DNA from: Candidatus Zipacnadia bacterium
Lineage (GTDB): Bacteria; Armatimonadota; Zipacnadia; Zipacnadales; Zipacnadaceae
Assembly: GCA_029821415.1 (NCBI GenBank)
Contig: JALGTJ010000048.1
Coordinates: 1 to 9,915, forward strand
Direction: 5' to 3'
DNA length: 9,915 bases
The notes under the pieces were generated by a model. The model did no database searches, was not told the origin of the DNA, and saw only the letters and a program-made list of their open reading frames with translations. How positions within the stretch are numbered: the first letter of the stretch is position 1; every line of letters starts with the position of its first letter. Positions 1-6,286 of the stretch are shown here, piece after piece. The position numbers and the translations under genes are program-made.

Positions 1-1
1 G

Positions 2-271
2 GGACCTCTACTGGGCATATTCCTGCTGGCGATATTCACTCGCCGAGCCACTGCTCCGGCCAGCTTTATTGGGGCAGCCCTTGGTTTTGGCACTGTGCTT
101 TACGTAGGTTTCGGTACCGAGATCTCGTTTATGTTATATAGTGTGATCGGCTGTCTGGTGACCGTAGTTACCGGAATGCTACTAAGCTATCTATGGACTG
201 CTCCTCCCCCTGAAAAGACCGAAGGACTGACCTACCAGTTGGTACGCAGAAAACAGCAAGCGATGGAATGA
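2..271 (+). CDS. Sodium:solute symporter (SSS family), C-terminal fragment
   Basis: The reading frame is already open at the window's left edge and ends in TGA at 269-271, giving the last 89 residues of a membrane protein. The fragment opens with GPLLGIFLLAIFTRRA, the glycine-rich helix followed by a TRR loop that is typical of late transmembrane segments of sodium:solute symporters. A second hydrophobic stretch (ISFMLYSVIGCLVTVVTGML) is a last transmembrane helix, followed by a charged cytoplasmic tail. SSS proteins couple sodium influx to uptake of sugars, sialic acids, amino acids or carboxylates; this fragment does not reveal which. It lies 86 bp upstream of the amidohydrolase-aminotransferase gene on the same strand, so it may import the substrate used by the downstream enzymes (inference). 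Confidence 0.82.
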   Translation, partial: GPLLGIFLLAIFTRRATAPASFIGAALGFGTVLYVGFGTEISFMLYSVIGCLVTVVTGMLLSYLWTAPPPEKTEGLTYQLVRRKQQAME

Positions 272-283
272 AGACCCCTATCC

Positions 284-303
284 TACCTACTCCATGGTAG
301 GTA
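284..303. repeat. Inverted repeat after the symporter gene
   Basis: TACCTAC (284-290) and GTAGGTA (297-303) form a perfect 7-bp inverted repeat around a 6-nt loop, 12 bp after the symporter stop codon. No T-tract follows, so it is not a convincing intrinsic terminator. It could be an mRNA 3'-end hairpin or an operator for the next gene. The rest of the 272-357 gap is AT-rich (around 320-336), without a promoter I would defend. Confidence 0.45.
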
Positions 304-357
304 TTATCCGCTGCTCACAATAGCACAATAATATAGTTGCAGAGAGTGTGATCACAA

Positions 358-2103
358 GTGATTCCTGGTTGGGACTACAATGAACTCGACGCAAAAGTGA
401 CCGCAGAGCTACAATCGTTTTTGCCCGATAGGCTATTCGACGCACATGCCCACATCTATCGGGTTGCTGATCTCGCTGACAATACCGGATTTGTGGCCCT
501 AGGCCCTGAGGAGGTAACCGTTGAGGTTTGGCGCGAGCATATGGCCAGACTCTTTGGCAAATCAGAAGTGGTGGGTGGGCTTTTCTTTCCTATGCCTTTT
601 GTACCGACCACTCAGGATGATTCAAGCCTAGACGGGCCTAACGAATTTATGGTTGAACAATTGCGGAGTTGGCCCGAAAGCCGGGGCCTGCTGCTGATTG
701 CTCCCTATTACGATCCAGAGAGGGTCCGTAAGTATCTGGAGAATCCGCAGATTGTGGGATTTAAACCCTACCATCTATTCAGCGAACAGAAGCCTACTTT
801 TGAGGCGCCTCTGAATAGCTTTTTGCCGGAATGGGCATGGCGGTTAGCTCATGAGCGCCAATTGGTCATTACTCTGCATATGGTCAGGGTACAGGCACTG
901 GCCGATCCGGACAACCAGCGTGAGATCCGGGAAATGTGTCTGAAATATCCTCAGGCAAAACTGGTCTTGGCGCACGCAGCTCGTGGTTTTCATGCCCCTA
1001 ACACGGTCAAGGGCTTGCCCGCGTTGAGGGGGCTGGAGAATGTCTGGTTCGATACTTCGGGCATCTGCGAAACCACGGCCATCATCGCTATCCTGAAGGA
1101 ATTTGGACCGCGCCGGGTTATGTGGGGCAGCGACTTTCCGGTCTCCGAGATACGGGGTAGATCTGTGACTATTGGTGATGGCTTTGCGTGGGTGCAGTGG
1201 GATACTTTGGATTGGGACAGTAACCAGGTGCTGGCTAATCCTACTCTGGTGGGCCTGGAGTCGCTGCGCGCTATGCAGGAAGTAGCGGACAATTTCGGCC
1301 TGAATGAGCAGGATATCCAGGATATCTTCTGTGACAATGCCCTGCGGTTGTTGGGAATGAAAGAGGAGTCTGGAACTGTTACCCAGGAGCTGTATACGCA
1401 CGCCAAGCAGCGAATTACGGGCGGAACGCAACTGGTTAGCAAGCGACCAGAAATGCAGGCGCCCGATCAGTGGCCGCCATATTTCCGCGAGGCCCGGGGC
1501 TGCGAGATATGGGATCTGGATGGGCGGCACTACTATGATATGTCAACGAGCAGTGTCGGTGCATGCCTGCTGGGCTTCCGCGACCCGGATGTTACCCGGG
1601 CGGTACAGCGACGGATTAACTTGGGCAGTATGTGCGCCCTGAACCCACCGGAGGAGGTGGAACTGGCGGATCGGCTATGTGAGATTCACCCCTGGGCCGA
1701 GCAGGTTCGCTTTGTTCGGGCCGGTGGCGAAGCCGTCTCTGTTGCCATACGCATTGCCCGCGCCACTACTGATCGGTCAATGGTCGCAGTCTGCGGCTAC
1801 CACGGTTGGCATGATTGGTATCTGGCCGCCAACCTTGGCGAGGTCGATGCTTTGCGGGGCCATGCACTGCCCGGTCTGCACCCCTTGGGCGTGCCTGTGG
1901 AACTGCGTGGGACAACGGTTAGCTTCACTTACAATAACCGCGAACAGTTCCAGACCATCTTGGATAATTATGGTGATCGGCTGGCTGCCGTGATAATGGA
2001 GCCGTGCCGTTCTCACGACCCGGAGCCGGGCTTCCTGGAGTTGGTGCGCGACGGTGCGCACCAGTACGGAATCCTGATATGGCGGTTTTCGCTAAGGCCT
2101 TAG
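358..2103 (+). CDS. Amidohydrolase fused to class III aminotransferase (5' part of a frameshifted gene)
   Basis: Residues about 25-335 are a TIM-barrel amidohydrolase of the Amidohydrolase_2 type: metal-binding DAHAH (H30, H32), K136 in GFKPYHLF, H174 in LHMVR, H206 in LAHAARGF and D259 in WGSDFP. Members are usually metal-dependent hydrolases, lactonases or decarboxylases of organic acids. After a linker, residues about 345-573 are the first half of a glutamate-1-semialdehyde-aminomutase-like PLP aminotransferase: TQLVSKRPEM, IWDLDG, the phosphate-binding GGEA (456-459), YHGWHDW (481-487) and MEP (547-549). After GILI (571-574) the frame leaves the family pattern and stops at 2101-2103, before the Asp of the expected DEV motif and the catalytic lysine. 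The rest of the enzyme follows in another frame to 2612. The GTG start is forced, because an in-frame TGA lies at 349-351. The Shine-Dalgarno match is poor (GAGAG at 342-346). The amidohydrolase half looks intact. Confidence 0.8.
   Translation: MIPGWDYNELDAKVTAELQSFLPDRLFDAHAHIYRVADLADNTGFVALGPEEVTVEVWREHMARLFGKSEVVGGLFFPMPFVPTTQDDSSLDGPNEFMVEQLRSWPESRGLLLIAPYYDPERVRKYLENPQIVGFKPYHLFSEQKPTFEAPLNSFLPEWAWRLAHERQLVITLHMVRVQALADPDNQREIREMCLKYPQAKLVLAHAARGFHAPNTVKGLPALRGLENVWFDTSGICETTAIIAILKEFGPRRVMWGSDFPVSEIRGRSVTIGDGFAWVQWDTLDWDSNQVLANPTLVGLESLRAMQEVADNFGLNEQDIQDIFCDNALRLLGMKEESGTVTQELYTHAKQRITGGTQLVSKRPEMQAPDQWPPYFREARGCEIWDLDGRHYYDMSTSSVGACLLGFRDPDVTRAVQRRINLGSMCALNPPEEVELADRLCEIHPWAEQVRFVRAGGEAVSVAIRIARATTDRSMVAVCGYHGWHDWYLAANLGEVDALRGHALPGLHPLGVPVELRGTTVSFTYNNREQFQTILDNYGDRLAAVIMEPCRSHDPEPGFLELVRDGAHQYGILIWRFSLRP
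2070..2081 (+). other. Frameshift and deletion junction inside the aminotransferase
   Basis: The bases here serve both halves of the broken gene. In the upstream frame GGA-ATC-CTG-ATA reads G-I-L-I, and in the downstream frame AAT-CCT-GAT-ATG reads N-P-D-M. Both are expected family motifs, normally separated by roughly 22 residues including FDEV. The shared CCTGAT (2073-2078) therefore looks like the surviving copy of a short direct repeat. With 22 missing residues the loss would be 73 bp, a 3n+1 length that matches the observed frame change. The number 22 comes from family recollection, not from an alignment. Confidence 0.65.
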
Positions 2104-2612
2104 GTAACGGCCACCCGATTGGTGCGGTCATTGGCACCCGAGAAGCGATGGAGGGTGCCAACTACTCCTTTATTAGCAGTACTTATTGGACCGAGAGCGT
2201 GGGGCCGGCGGCTGCCCTGGCCACACTTGACAAAATGCAGAGGATTAACGTGCCCGACCATACGGCTCACATTGGTAAGCGGGTGCAGGATTACTGGAAG
2301 CAATATGCACAGAAGCACGGTCTTCCAGTAGTCGTGCCAGAGGCGTATCCCTGTATGGCAAGCTTCAGCTTTGAACATGAATTGGGTCAGGAGCTGCGCA
2401 CCTTGTACACACAGCTTATGCTCGAGCGCGGCTTCCTGGCTGGTACCAGCATTGTTGCCAGCCTCGGGCACACTGATGAGATTGTCGATCTATACGGTGC
2501 GGCGATTGATGAGGTCTTTGCGGAAATAGCGGCGGCGCTTGCTGCTGGCAACGTGCGTGAAATGCTCAAAGGCCCGGTAGCTCACTCAACCTTTGCGCGG
2601 CTTATCTCTTGA
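2070..2612 (+). pseudogene. C-terminal part of the class III aminotransferase, out of frame with its 5' part
   Basis: This frame encodes the missing second half of the aminotransferase. It begins NPDMAVFAKALGNGHPIGAV, where the lysine (codon 2094-2096) is the expected PLP Schiff-base residue. It continues with FISSTYWTE, GPAAALATL, the LYTQLMLERGFL segment and the usual C-terminal GPVAHS. The open frame reaches back to a GTG at 2004, but residues before about 2070 do not look like the family, so no separate gene start is implied. The FDEV segment that normally lies between GILI and PDMA, whose Asp contacts the PLP pyridine nitrogen, is absent from both frames. As written, no active aminotransferase can be made. 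The alternative is that the deletion is an assembly artefact and the true gene is one fusion of roughly 770 residues. Confidence 0.75.
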
Positions 2613-2660
2613 CGACGGGCTGTTATGAGCCTATTGATGCCAATGTATCGCCGTTTCTCC

Positions 2661-2678
2661 ATTTCCGCTTGCGGAAAT
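2661..2678. promoter_or_regulatory. Perfect palindrome upstream of the aldolase gene, possible operator
   Basis: ATTTCCGC-TT-GCGGAAAT is a perfect dyad with 8-bp arms and a 2-bp centre, inside the 158-bp gap before the aldolase. A TACAAT hexamer at 2681-2686 lies 2 bp downstream and could be a -10 element, although no good -35 is seen at the right spacing. A symmetric site abutting a possible -10 suits a dimeric repressor. As RNA it would be an 8-bp stem with an impossibly tight 2-nt loop, so a DNA-binding role is more likely than a terminator. Confidence 0.4.
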
Positions 2679-2770
2679 AGTACAATTGATGTAGATGCTC
2701 ATAGCTTGCATTCGCAGCCACGAGGAGGAGCGAAAGGTAGCAGTAACCGAGATTAAAGGAGAGTAGAACG

Positions 2771-3553
2771 ATGGAAATGAGACGCAGCCGAGTATTACAG
2801 AAGCTTCGTGCAGGCGAGGTAGTGAATTGCTATAAACTTAACCTAAGTTGCGGGCGCGCCGCGGAGATTGCCGCTCGGGCAGGCTTTGACTGTGTTTGGG
2901 CGGATATGGAGCATGTGCCCAATGATTGGTCGGCCATAGAGAGCCAGATTTGGGCGTCCAAGGCCTATGACGTCGACTGCCTGGTGCGCGTAGCCCGAGG
3001 GGGCTACAGTGACTACATCAGGCCACTGGAGATGGATGCCACGGGGGTTATGGTCCCGCATATTATGAGCCTGCAAGATGCGAAAAACGTAGTGCATATG
3101 CTGCGCTTCCAGCCGGTGGGGCGGCGCCCTGTGGATGGTGGCAATGCCGATGGCGGGTTCTGTGGAATTGATTTTGTCCAATATCTCCAGCAGGCAAACC
3201 GCGAAAGGTTCATTATTTTTCAGATTGAGGATCCTGAGCCGCTGGACGAATTAGAGGCCATCGCTGCCCTTGATGGCTATGATATACTCCTGTTCGGCGC
3301 TGGCGACTTCAGTCATGGCATCGGTGCCCCCGGGCAATGGGACCATCCCGTTATCACTGAGACGCGCAAACGCATTGCCGAAGTTGCTGCGGCTAATGGC
3401 AAGTTTGCTGGCCTTGTGGGACCTGCCAGCGAGGTGGGCAAGTATCTGGACATGGGCTACCGCTTCTTCAGTATTGGTGCTGACGTAGTCAGCATAAGTA
3501 CGGACTGCCGAAAACTCCTGGACGAATTTGCCGACCAGGTCTCAGGCAGGTAA
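2771..3553 (+). CDS. HpcH/HpaI-family aldolase (2-keto-3-deoxy acid aldolase type)
   Basis: The 260-residue product matches the usual length (about 250-265) of class II pyruvate aldolases such as HpaI and 2-dehydro-3-deoxyglucarate aldolase. Family positions are visible in order: WADMEH with D45, E47 and H48; R73 in VRV; the metal-ligand glutamate E153 in FQIEDPE; and D179 in GAGDFSHG, where most relatives have a GPxDL motif. These enzymes use a divalent metal to cleave 2-keto-3-deoxy acids into pyruvate plus an aldehyde, in the cytoplasm. Rarer relatives cleave CoA thioesters, which cannot be excluded. The ATG is preceded by AAAGGAG at 2755-2761 with a 9-nt spacer. It follows the broken aminotransferase by 158 bp and precedes the acetyltransferase by 112 bp on the same strand, so it may supply the carbon-carbon cleavage step of the locus. 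Confidence 0.85.
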   Translation: MEMRRSRVLQKLRAGEVVNCYKLNLSCGRAAEIAARAGFDCVWADMEHVPNDWSAIESQIWASKAYDVDCLVRVARGGYSDYIRPLEMDATGVMVPHIMSLQDAKNVVHMLRFQPVGRRPVDGGNADGGFCGIDFVQYLQQANRERFIIFQIEDPEPLDELEAIAALDGYDILLFGAGDFSHGIGAPGQWDHPVITETRKRIAEVAAANGKFAGLVGPASEVGKYLDMGYRFFSIGADVVSISTDCRKLLDEFADQVSGR

Positions 3554-3654
3554 CTGGCTATCGTAGCTTGCGAATTCACTTTCGAGCTGGGTAGCGCTAA
3601 GTCATAGGCTGGATTGTGGCCAGTTCGTGTCCTCTGAGATAGTTTCTTGCCGAA

Positions 3655-3662
3655 AGGGAGGA
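3655..3662 (+). promoter_or_regulatory. Shine-Dalgarno site that fixes the acetyltransferase start
   Basis: AGGGAGGA lies 3 nt before the ATG at 3666, with GGAGG 4 nt away. The frame is open further upstream to a GTG at 3627, but that codon has no such site, and the extra 13 residues would be encoded across this purine tract. I therefore start the gene at 3666. The spacing is on the short side. Confidence 0.65.
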
Positions 3663-3665
3663 CTG

Positions 3666-4760
3666 ATGACTAGTATAAGAGGAATGGTAGACAAAGCCGC
3701 ATTGGTGGACGCTCTGGAGAGATTGGGTTTAAGTCCCCCGTGCCATCTGATGGTACACGCCTCGCTCTCGGCGCTGGGGGTAGTGGAAGGTGGGCCCGAA
3801 ACTGTAGTCTCCGCACTCCGTGAAGTTACCGGGCCTGAGGGTGCAGTGATCATTCCTTCATTCCGCGGCGCAATCCGTTCGGAGCAGTATGCATTGACCC
3901 AGTGCCAGACCTGTCACCCGCAGGACCTGTGCCCGAGTCGCGAAGAGGGCACTACGGGCGTTATTGGTGAGACTGTTCGCCAGCAGCCGGACTCGTTGCG
4001 AAGTTGTCATCCGACTCACTCGTGGGTGGGAGTGGGGGGCGACGCCCGCTTCCTTCTCGCCGGTCACCGTTATAGCCAGACTCCGTGCGGTAAGGATTCG
4101 CCGTTCTTCAGGCTAATGGAGCGTGATGGCAAGCTTCTGTTGTTGGGGGTCAGTGTCAACGCTGTGACGAACATTCATGCTGTTGAAGATGCCCGTAATG
4201 TCCCGTACTTGTCAGCGATTGATCCCGCTAACCGGCATGCAACATATACCACCAGTGGTAGAAGAATGCAGTATGTTTATCCGGAGCTGTTGAATGCAGT
4301 TCTGCGAGAGGCGGGTCTATTACACAAAGGTAGGGTAGGGGTGGGCGACAGCTACGTAATCTCAGCGCGGGAGCTGGGCGCGTTTCTCTGGGTAGTCACC
4401 GAGGACGACCCGTGGTGTTTAGTGCTGCGGCCACGAGGCGACAACTACGACCCGTTCCAGGATGCATGCTTGAAAGCCGCGCGGATGGCTGAGGTATGGA
4501 AAGCTAATCCGAATCGTGATGCCTGGCGGGACCTGCTGGCGGCGTCCGCTATCCAGCAAGAGCCAGTTGCCTTTCAGCCGGCCGAGGCGCCCGCGACGGA
4601 CTGCCCGGCCTACCGAGGGGTCATCCGTGGGTATCATCGCTGTGCTGCCAATGATATCCCCCCGTGGGAACGCTTTGAGGACTATCCGCTGTTTGAGCCT
4701 GGGGTAGCGACATGTGACCAGTGCAATTGGCCCGAAAGTAGTAGGGGTGAGAATAGTTGA
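3666..4760 (+). CDS. AAC(3)-fold N-acetyltransferase-like protein with cysteine clusters and a C-terminal extension
   Basis: Residues about 9-245 match the aminoglycoside 3-N-acetyltransferase family (Antibiotic_NAT): LMVHASLSALG (28-38), GGPETVVSAL (42-51), GPEGAVIIPSF (56-66), GVIGETVRQ (98-106), the hallmark HPTHS (115-119), PCGKDSPFFRL (140-150) and KLLLLGV (156-162), then HAVED (171-175). The fold transfers acetyl from acetyl-CoA to an amine. Known relatives include AAC(3) resistance enzymes, YokD and FrbF, and many environmental members are not resistance genes. At 364 residues it exceeds the usual 260-290, with about 100 extra residues at the C terminus. Cysteines cluster at C80, C83, C89 and at C313, C326, C350, C353 (CDQC), which suggests a metal site (inference). 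Its stop overlaps the next start, so the two are translationally coupled. In a catabolic setting, acylation of a substrate amine is a better guess than drug resistance. Confidence 0.75.
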   Translation: MTSIRGMVDKAALVDALERLGLSPPCHLMVHASLSALGVVEGGPETVVSALREVTGPEGAVIIPSFRGAIRSEQYALTQCQTCHPQDLCPSREEGTTGVIGETVRQQPDSLRSCHPTHSWVGVGGDARFLLAGHRYSQTPCGKDSPFFRLMERDGKLLLLGVSVNAVTNIHAVEDARNVPYLSAIDPANRHATYTTSGRRMQYVYPELLNAVLREAGLLHKGRVGVGDSYVISARELGAFLWVVTEDDPWCLVLRPRGDNYDPFQDACLKAARMAEVWKANPNRDAWRDLLAASAIQQEPVAFQPAEAPATDCPAYRGVIRGYHRCAANDIPPWERFEDYPLFEPGVATCDQCNWPESSRGENS

Positions 4761-6193
4761 TGAGTGAGTTGCGGGCTGGAATGACAGGCTTTGACATCAC
4801 GCCCCGCTTCCATCCTACCTGTGGGGCGTGGGGAACGACGCCCGAAATGACCGAGGTGGATATGCCCTTACTTGGGCGGTGTCTGGTGCTTGAGCAGAAC
4901 CAGCAGCGCTTGATCTGGTTCAGCGCGGACCTGGTAGGTGATTCCCCTCGCTGCACGGATCGGCTTCGCGACGAGGTGGCCGAGGCCTTGGGCATGAGCC
5001 GCGACCAAATACTGTGGGGCACAACCCAGAACCACAGCTCCGGCGCACCACCATGGTCACAGTTCACGGGAGCGGTTATCGCGGACCTGTCAAATCGGGA
5101 TGAAGCCTTTGCCCAGCGCGAACACCAACGGGTAGTGAGCATATATGTTGAAGCGGCACGGGAGGCAATCGAGCGACTTCAACCGGCGTCAGTCTGGGCT
5201 GGCCGGGGGTACTGTGATTCGGTTAGCTTCAACACGCGTTTCCCCTTGCCGACGGGCCAGTTGAAGTATTGTCGCCACCACGACGAGGCCGCCCTGGGTG
5301 GCCGACCCATTGATCCGACTATTGGGCTGGTACGCTTTGACGATGCTGAGGGCAAGCCGATCGGGGCCCTTTTTAATTTCAATATGCACCCAGCTACGAT
5401 GATCAACCAGAAGATGATATCACCGGATTGGGTTGGGACAGCTCGCCAGTGCCTGGAAGACGCCCTGGATGGTGCTCCGGTTCTATATTGCCAGGGCTTT
5501 TGCAGTGATATCAACTGTTATCATATGTTCGGTACCCCGGAGCAGGCGCGCCAAACCGGGGCTCGCCTGGGTGAAGCTGCTGTAGCGGCGCTTCCCGCCC
5601 TCGTGCCCGTGCGTAGCCAGCCCCTGGCGTTCTTGCATAAGACCATCCACTTGCGGTGCCACGCTATGCCCACTCGTGAGCAGTTGGAGGCCGAACTCGC
5701 TGAGCTGGAAAAGTTCATAGAGGATGTTAAAGACGACCCTAAGCTTATCTGGTGCCTGGGGGCGAATCTACCCCAGCAGTTCTCCGTGGAGGAGAAGATC
5801 CGATTCGCTGAATATAGGATGGAGTATCGCCGAGCCGGCCTGCGGCTGCTTGCCGAAAGCAATCTCCCCAACCCCACGCTGCCCATAACGCTGGGGGCAG
5901 TTCGCATAGGAGACGTAGCTGCTGTGCTCTCGCCCGGCGAGAACTTCGCAGAAACGGGAATCGCCATCCGGCGCCGCTCGCCGTTCGTTCATACCTTGAT
6001 TTGCGGAGATGTCAACGGACTGTTTGGGAATATCTTCACCGATGAGGACATCAGGCGCGGTGGATACGCAATTGATTCATATTTCGAAATACTGTCCTTT
6101 GATGGCTTCAGACTGCCACCTGGCCCTGGCTCTGCTCAGCAGGTCATTGAAACCTGTGTCGAGCTACTGTGGCAGTTGCATAGGCAAAAGTAG
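4760..6193 (+). CDS. Neutral/alkaline ceramidase-like hydrolase
   Basis: The 477-residue protein follows the N-terminal domain pattern of neutral/alkaline non-lysosomal ceramidases: RAGMTGFDITP (5-15), LIWFSADLVG (51-60), GTTQNHSSGAP (87-97), FNFNMHPA (205-212), SPDWVG (221-226), LYCQGFCSDIN (242-252), SPGENF (391-396). Ceramidases are Zn amidohydrolases. The second histidine of the usual THTHSG motif is kept as H92, the first is Gln90, and H210, E394 and a tyrosine near 436-441 could be further ligands. No signal peptide is visible, so it is probably cytoplasmic. It lacks the separate C-terminal domain of true ceramidases, and many such short bacterial homologues have no known substrate. The ATG at 4760 shares its A with the preceding TGA (TGATG), with AGGGGTGA at 4743-4750 as ribosome site. 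The TTG at 4757 is less likely. Pairing with an N-acetyltransferase suggests opposing acylation and deacylation steps (speculative). Confidence 0.72.
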   Translation: MSELRAGMTGFDITPRFHPTCGAWGTTPEMTEVDMPLLGRCLVLEQNQQRLIWFSADLVGDSPRCTDRLRDEVAEALGMSRDQILWGTTQNHSSGAPPWSQFTGAVIADLSNRDEAFAQREHQRVVSIYVEAAREAIERLQPASVWAGRGYCDSVSFNTRFPLPTGQLKYCRHHDEAALGGRPIDPTIGLVRFDDAEGKPIGALFNFNMHPATMINQKMISPDWVGTARQCLEDALDGAPVLYCQGFCSDINCYHMFGTPEQARQTGARLGEAAVAALPALVPVRSQPLAFLHKTIHLRCHAMPTREQLEAELAELEKFIEDVKDDPKLIWCLGANLPQQFSVEEKIRFAEYRMEYRRAGLRLLAESNLPNPTLPITLGAVRIGDVAAVLSPGENFAETGIAIRRRSPFVHTLICGDVNGLFGNIFTDEDIRRGGYAIDSYFEILSFDGFRLPPGPGSAQQVIETCVELLWQLHRQK

Positions 6194-6200
6194 TTAGAAT

Positions 6201-6248
6201 GCCGCCGATTCTGGACAATAGGCAATAGCCTATTTCTATACTGGCGGC
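6201..6248. repeat. Outer inverted repeat flanking the 7-4-7 dyad
   Basis: GCCGCC (6201-6206) and GGCGGC (6243-6248) are complementary 6-bp arms that enclose the smaller dyad at 6217-6234, giving a nested symmetric structure in the 93-bp gap between the ceramidase-like and dehydrogenase genes. It could be a weak composite hairpin after the upstream gene, or extra contacts for a regulator. No T-tract follows. Confidence 0.4.
6212..6242 (+). promoter_or_regulatory. Sigma70-like promoter with a 19-bp spacer carrying a 7-4-7 dyad
   Basis: TGGACA (6212-6217, five of six to the -35 consensus) and TATACT (6237-6242, five of six to the -10 consensus) are separated by 19 bp (6218-6236). Almost the whole spacer is a perfect hyphenated dyad, AATAGGC-AATA-GCCTATT (6217-6234). 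Over-long 19-bp spacers with a 7-4-7 dyad between the hexamers are the layout of MerR-family activated promoters. Transcription would begin near 6249, leaving room for the Shine-Dalgarno site at 6274. No regulator gene of that family lies in the window. Confidence 0.45.
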
Positions 6249-6273
6249 GGGCCGGCAGAAGTACTATATTGAT

Positions 6274-6279
6274 GGAGGT
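6274..6279 (+). promoter_or_regulatory. Shine-Dalgarno site that fixes the dehydrogenase start
   Basis: GGAGGT sits 7 nt before the GTG at 6287. The frame is open upstream through TTG 6269 and ATG 6272, but these precede or overlap this site and have no site of their own. The product then begins MAKRTVFVTDYT, as expected for the family. Confidence 0.75.
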
Positions 6280-6286
6280 CGTGCCT

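Noticed and set aside
347..356. TGTGATCACA palindrome just before the GTG start, resembling a CRP half-site pair.
   Set aside because: CRP sites need TGTGA and TCACA separated by 6 bp; here the halves are fused and the site lies at the start codon, so it cannot be a standard CRP site.
1309..1326. Tandem CAGGATATC repeat.
   Set aside because: It simply encodes QDIQDI in a helix of the amidohydrolase; two copies in coding sequence need no special explanation.
844..1530. A 228-codon open frame on the minus strand inside the amidohydrolase gene.
   Set aside because: It is antisense to a clearly conserved amidohydrolase, shows no family motifs and has no ribosome site; it is a composition shadow.
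2720..2746. Strong Shine-Dalgarno-like GAGGAGGAG upstream of the aldolase.
   Set aside because: No start codon follows at a useful distance; the aldolase has its own site at 2755-2761.
3592..3599. TAGCGCTA palindrome in the gap before the acetyltransferase.
   Set aside because: Eight bases of symmetry occur often by chance and no promoter hexamers are aligned with it.
3666..4760. Aminoglycoside resistance gene.
   Set aside because: The fold matches AAC(3), but the neighbours are metabolic and the protein has an atypical insert and tail, so calling it a resistance determinant is not supported.
6265..6270. TATATT as a -10 element for the dehydrogenase.
   Set aside because: Transcription would start within the ribosome site at 6274-6279, and there is no -35 upstream; the 6212-6242 element is better placed.
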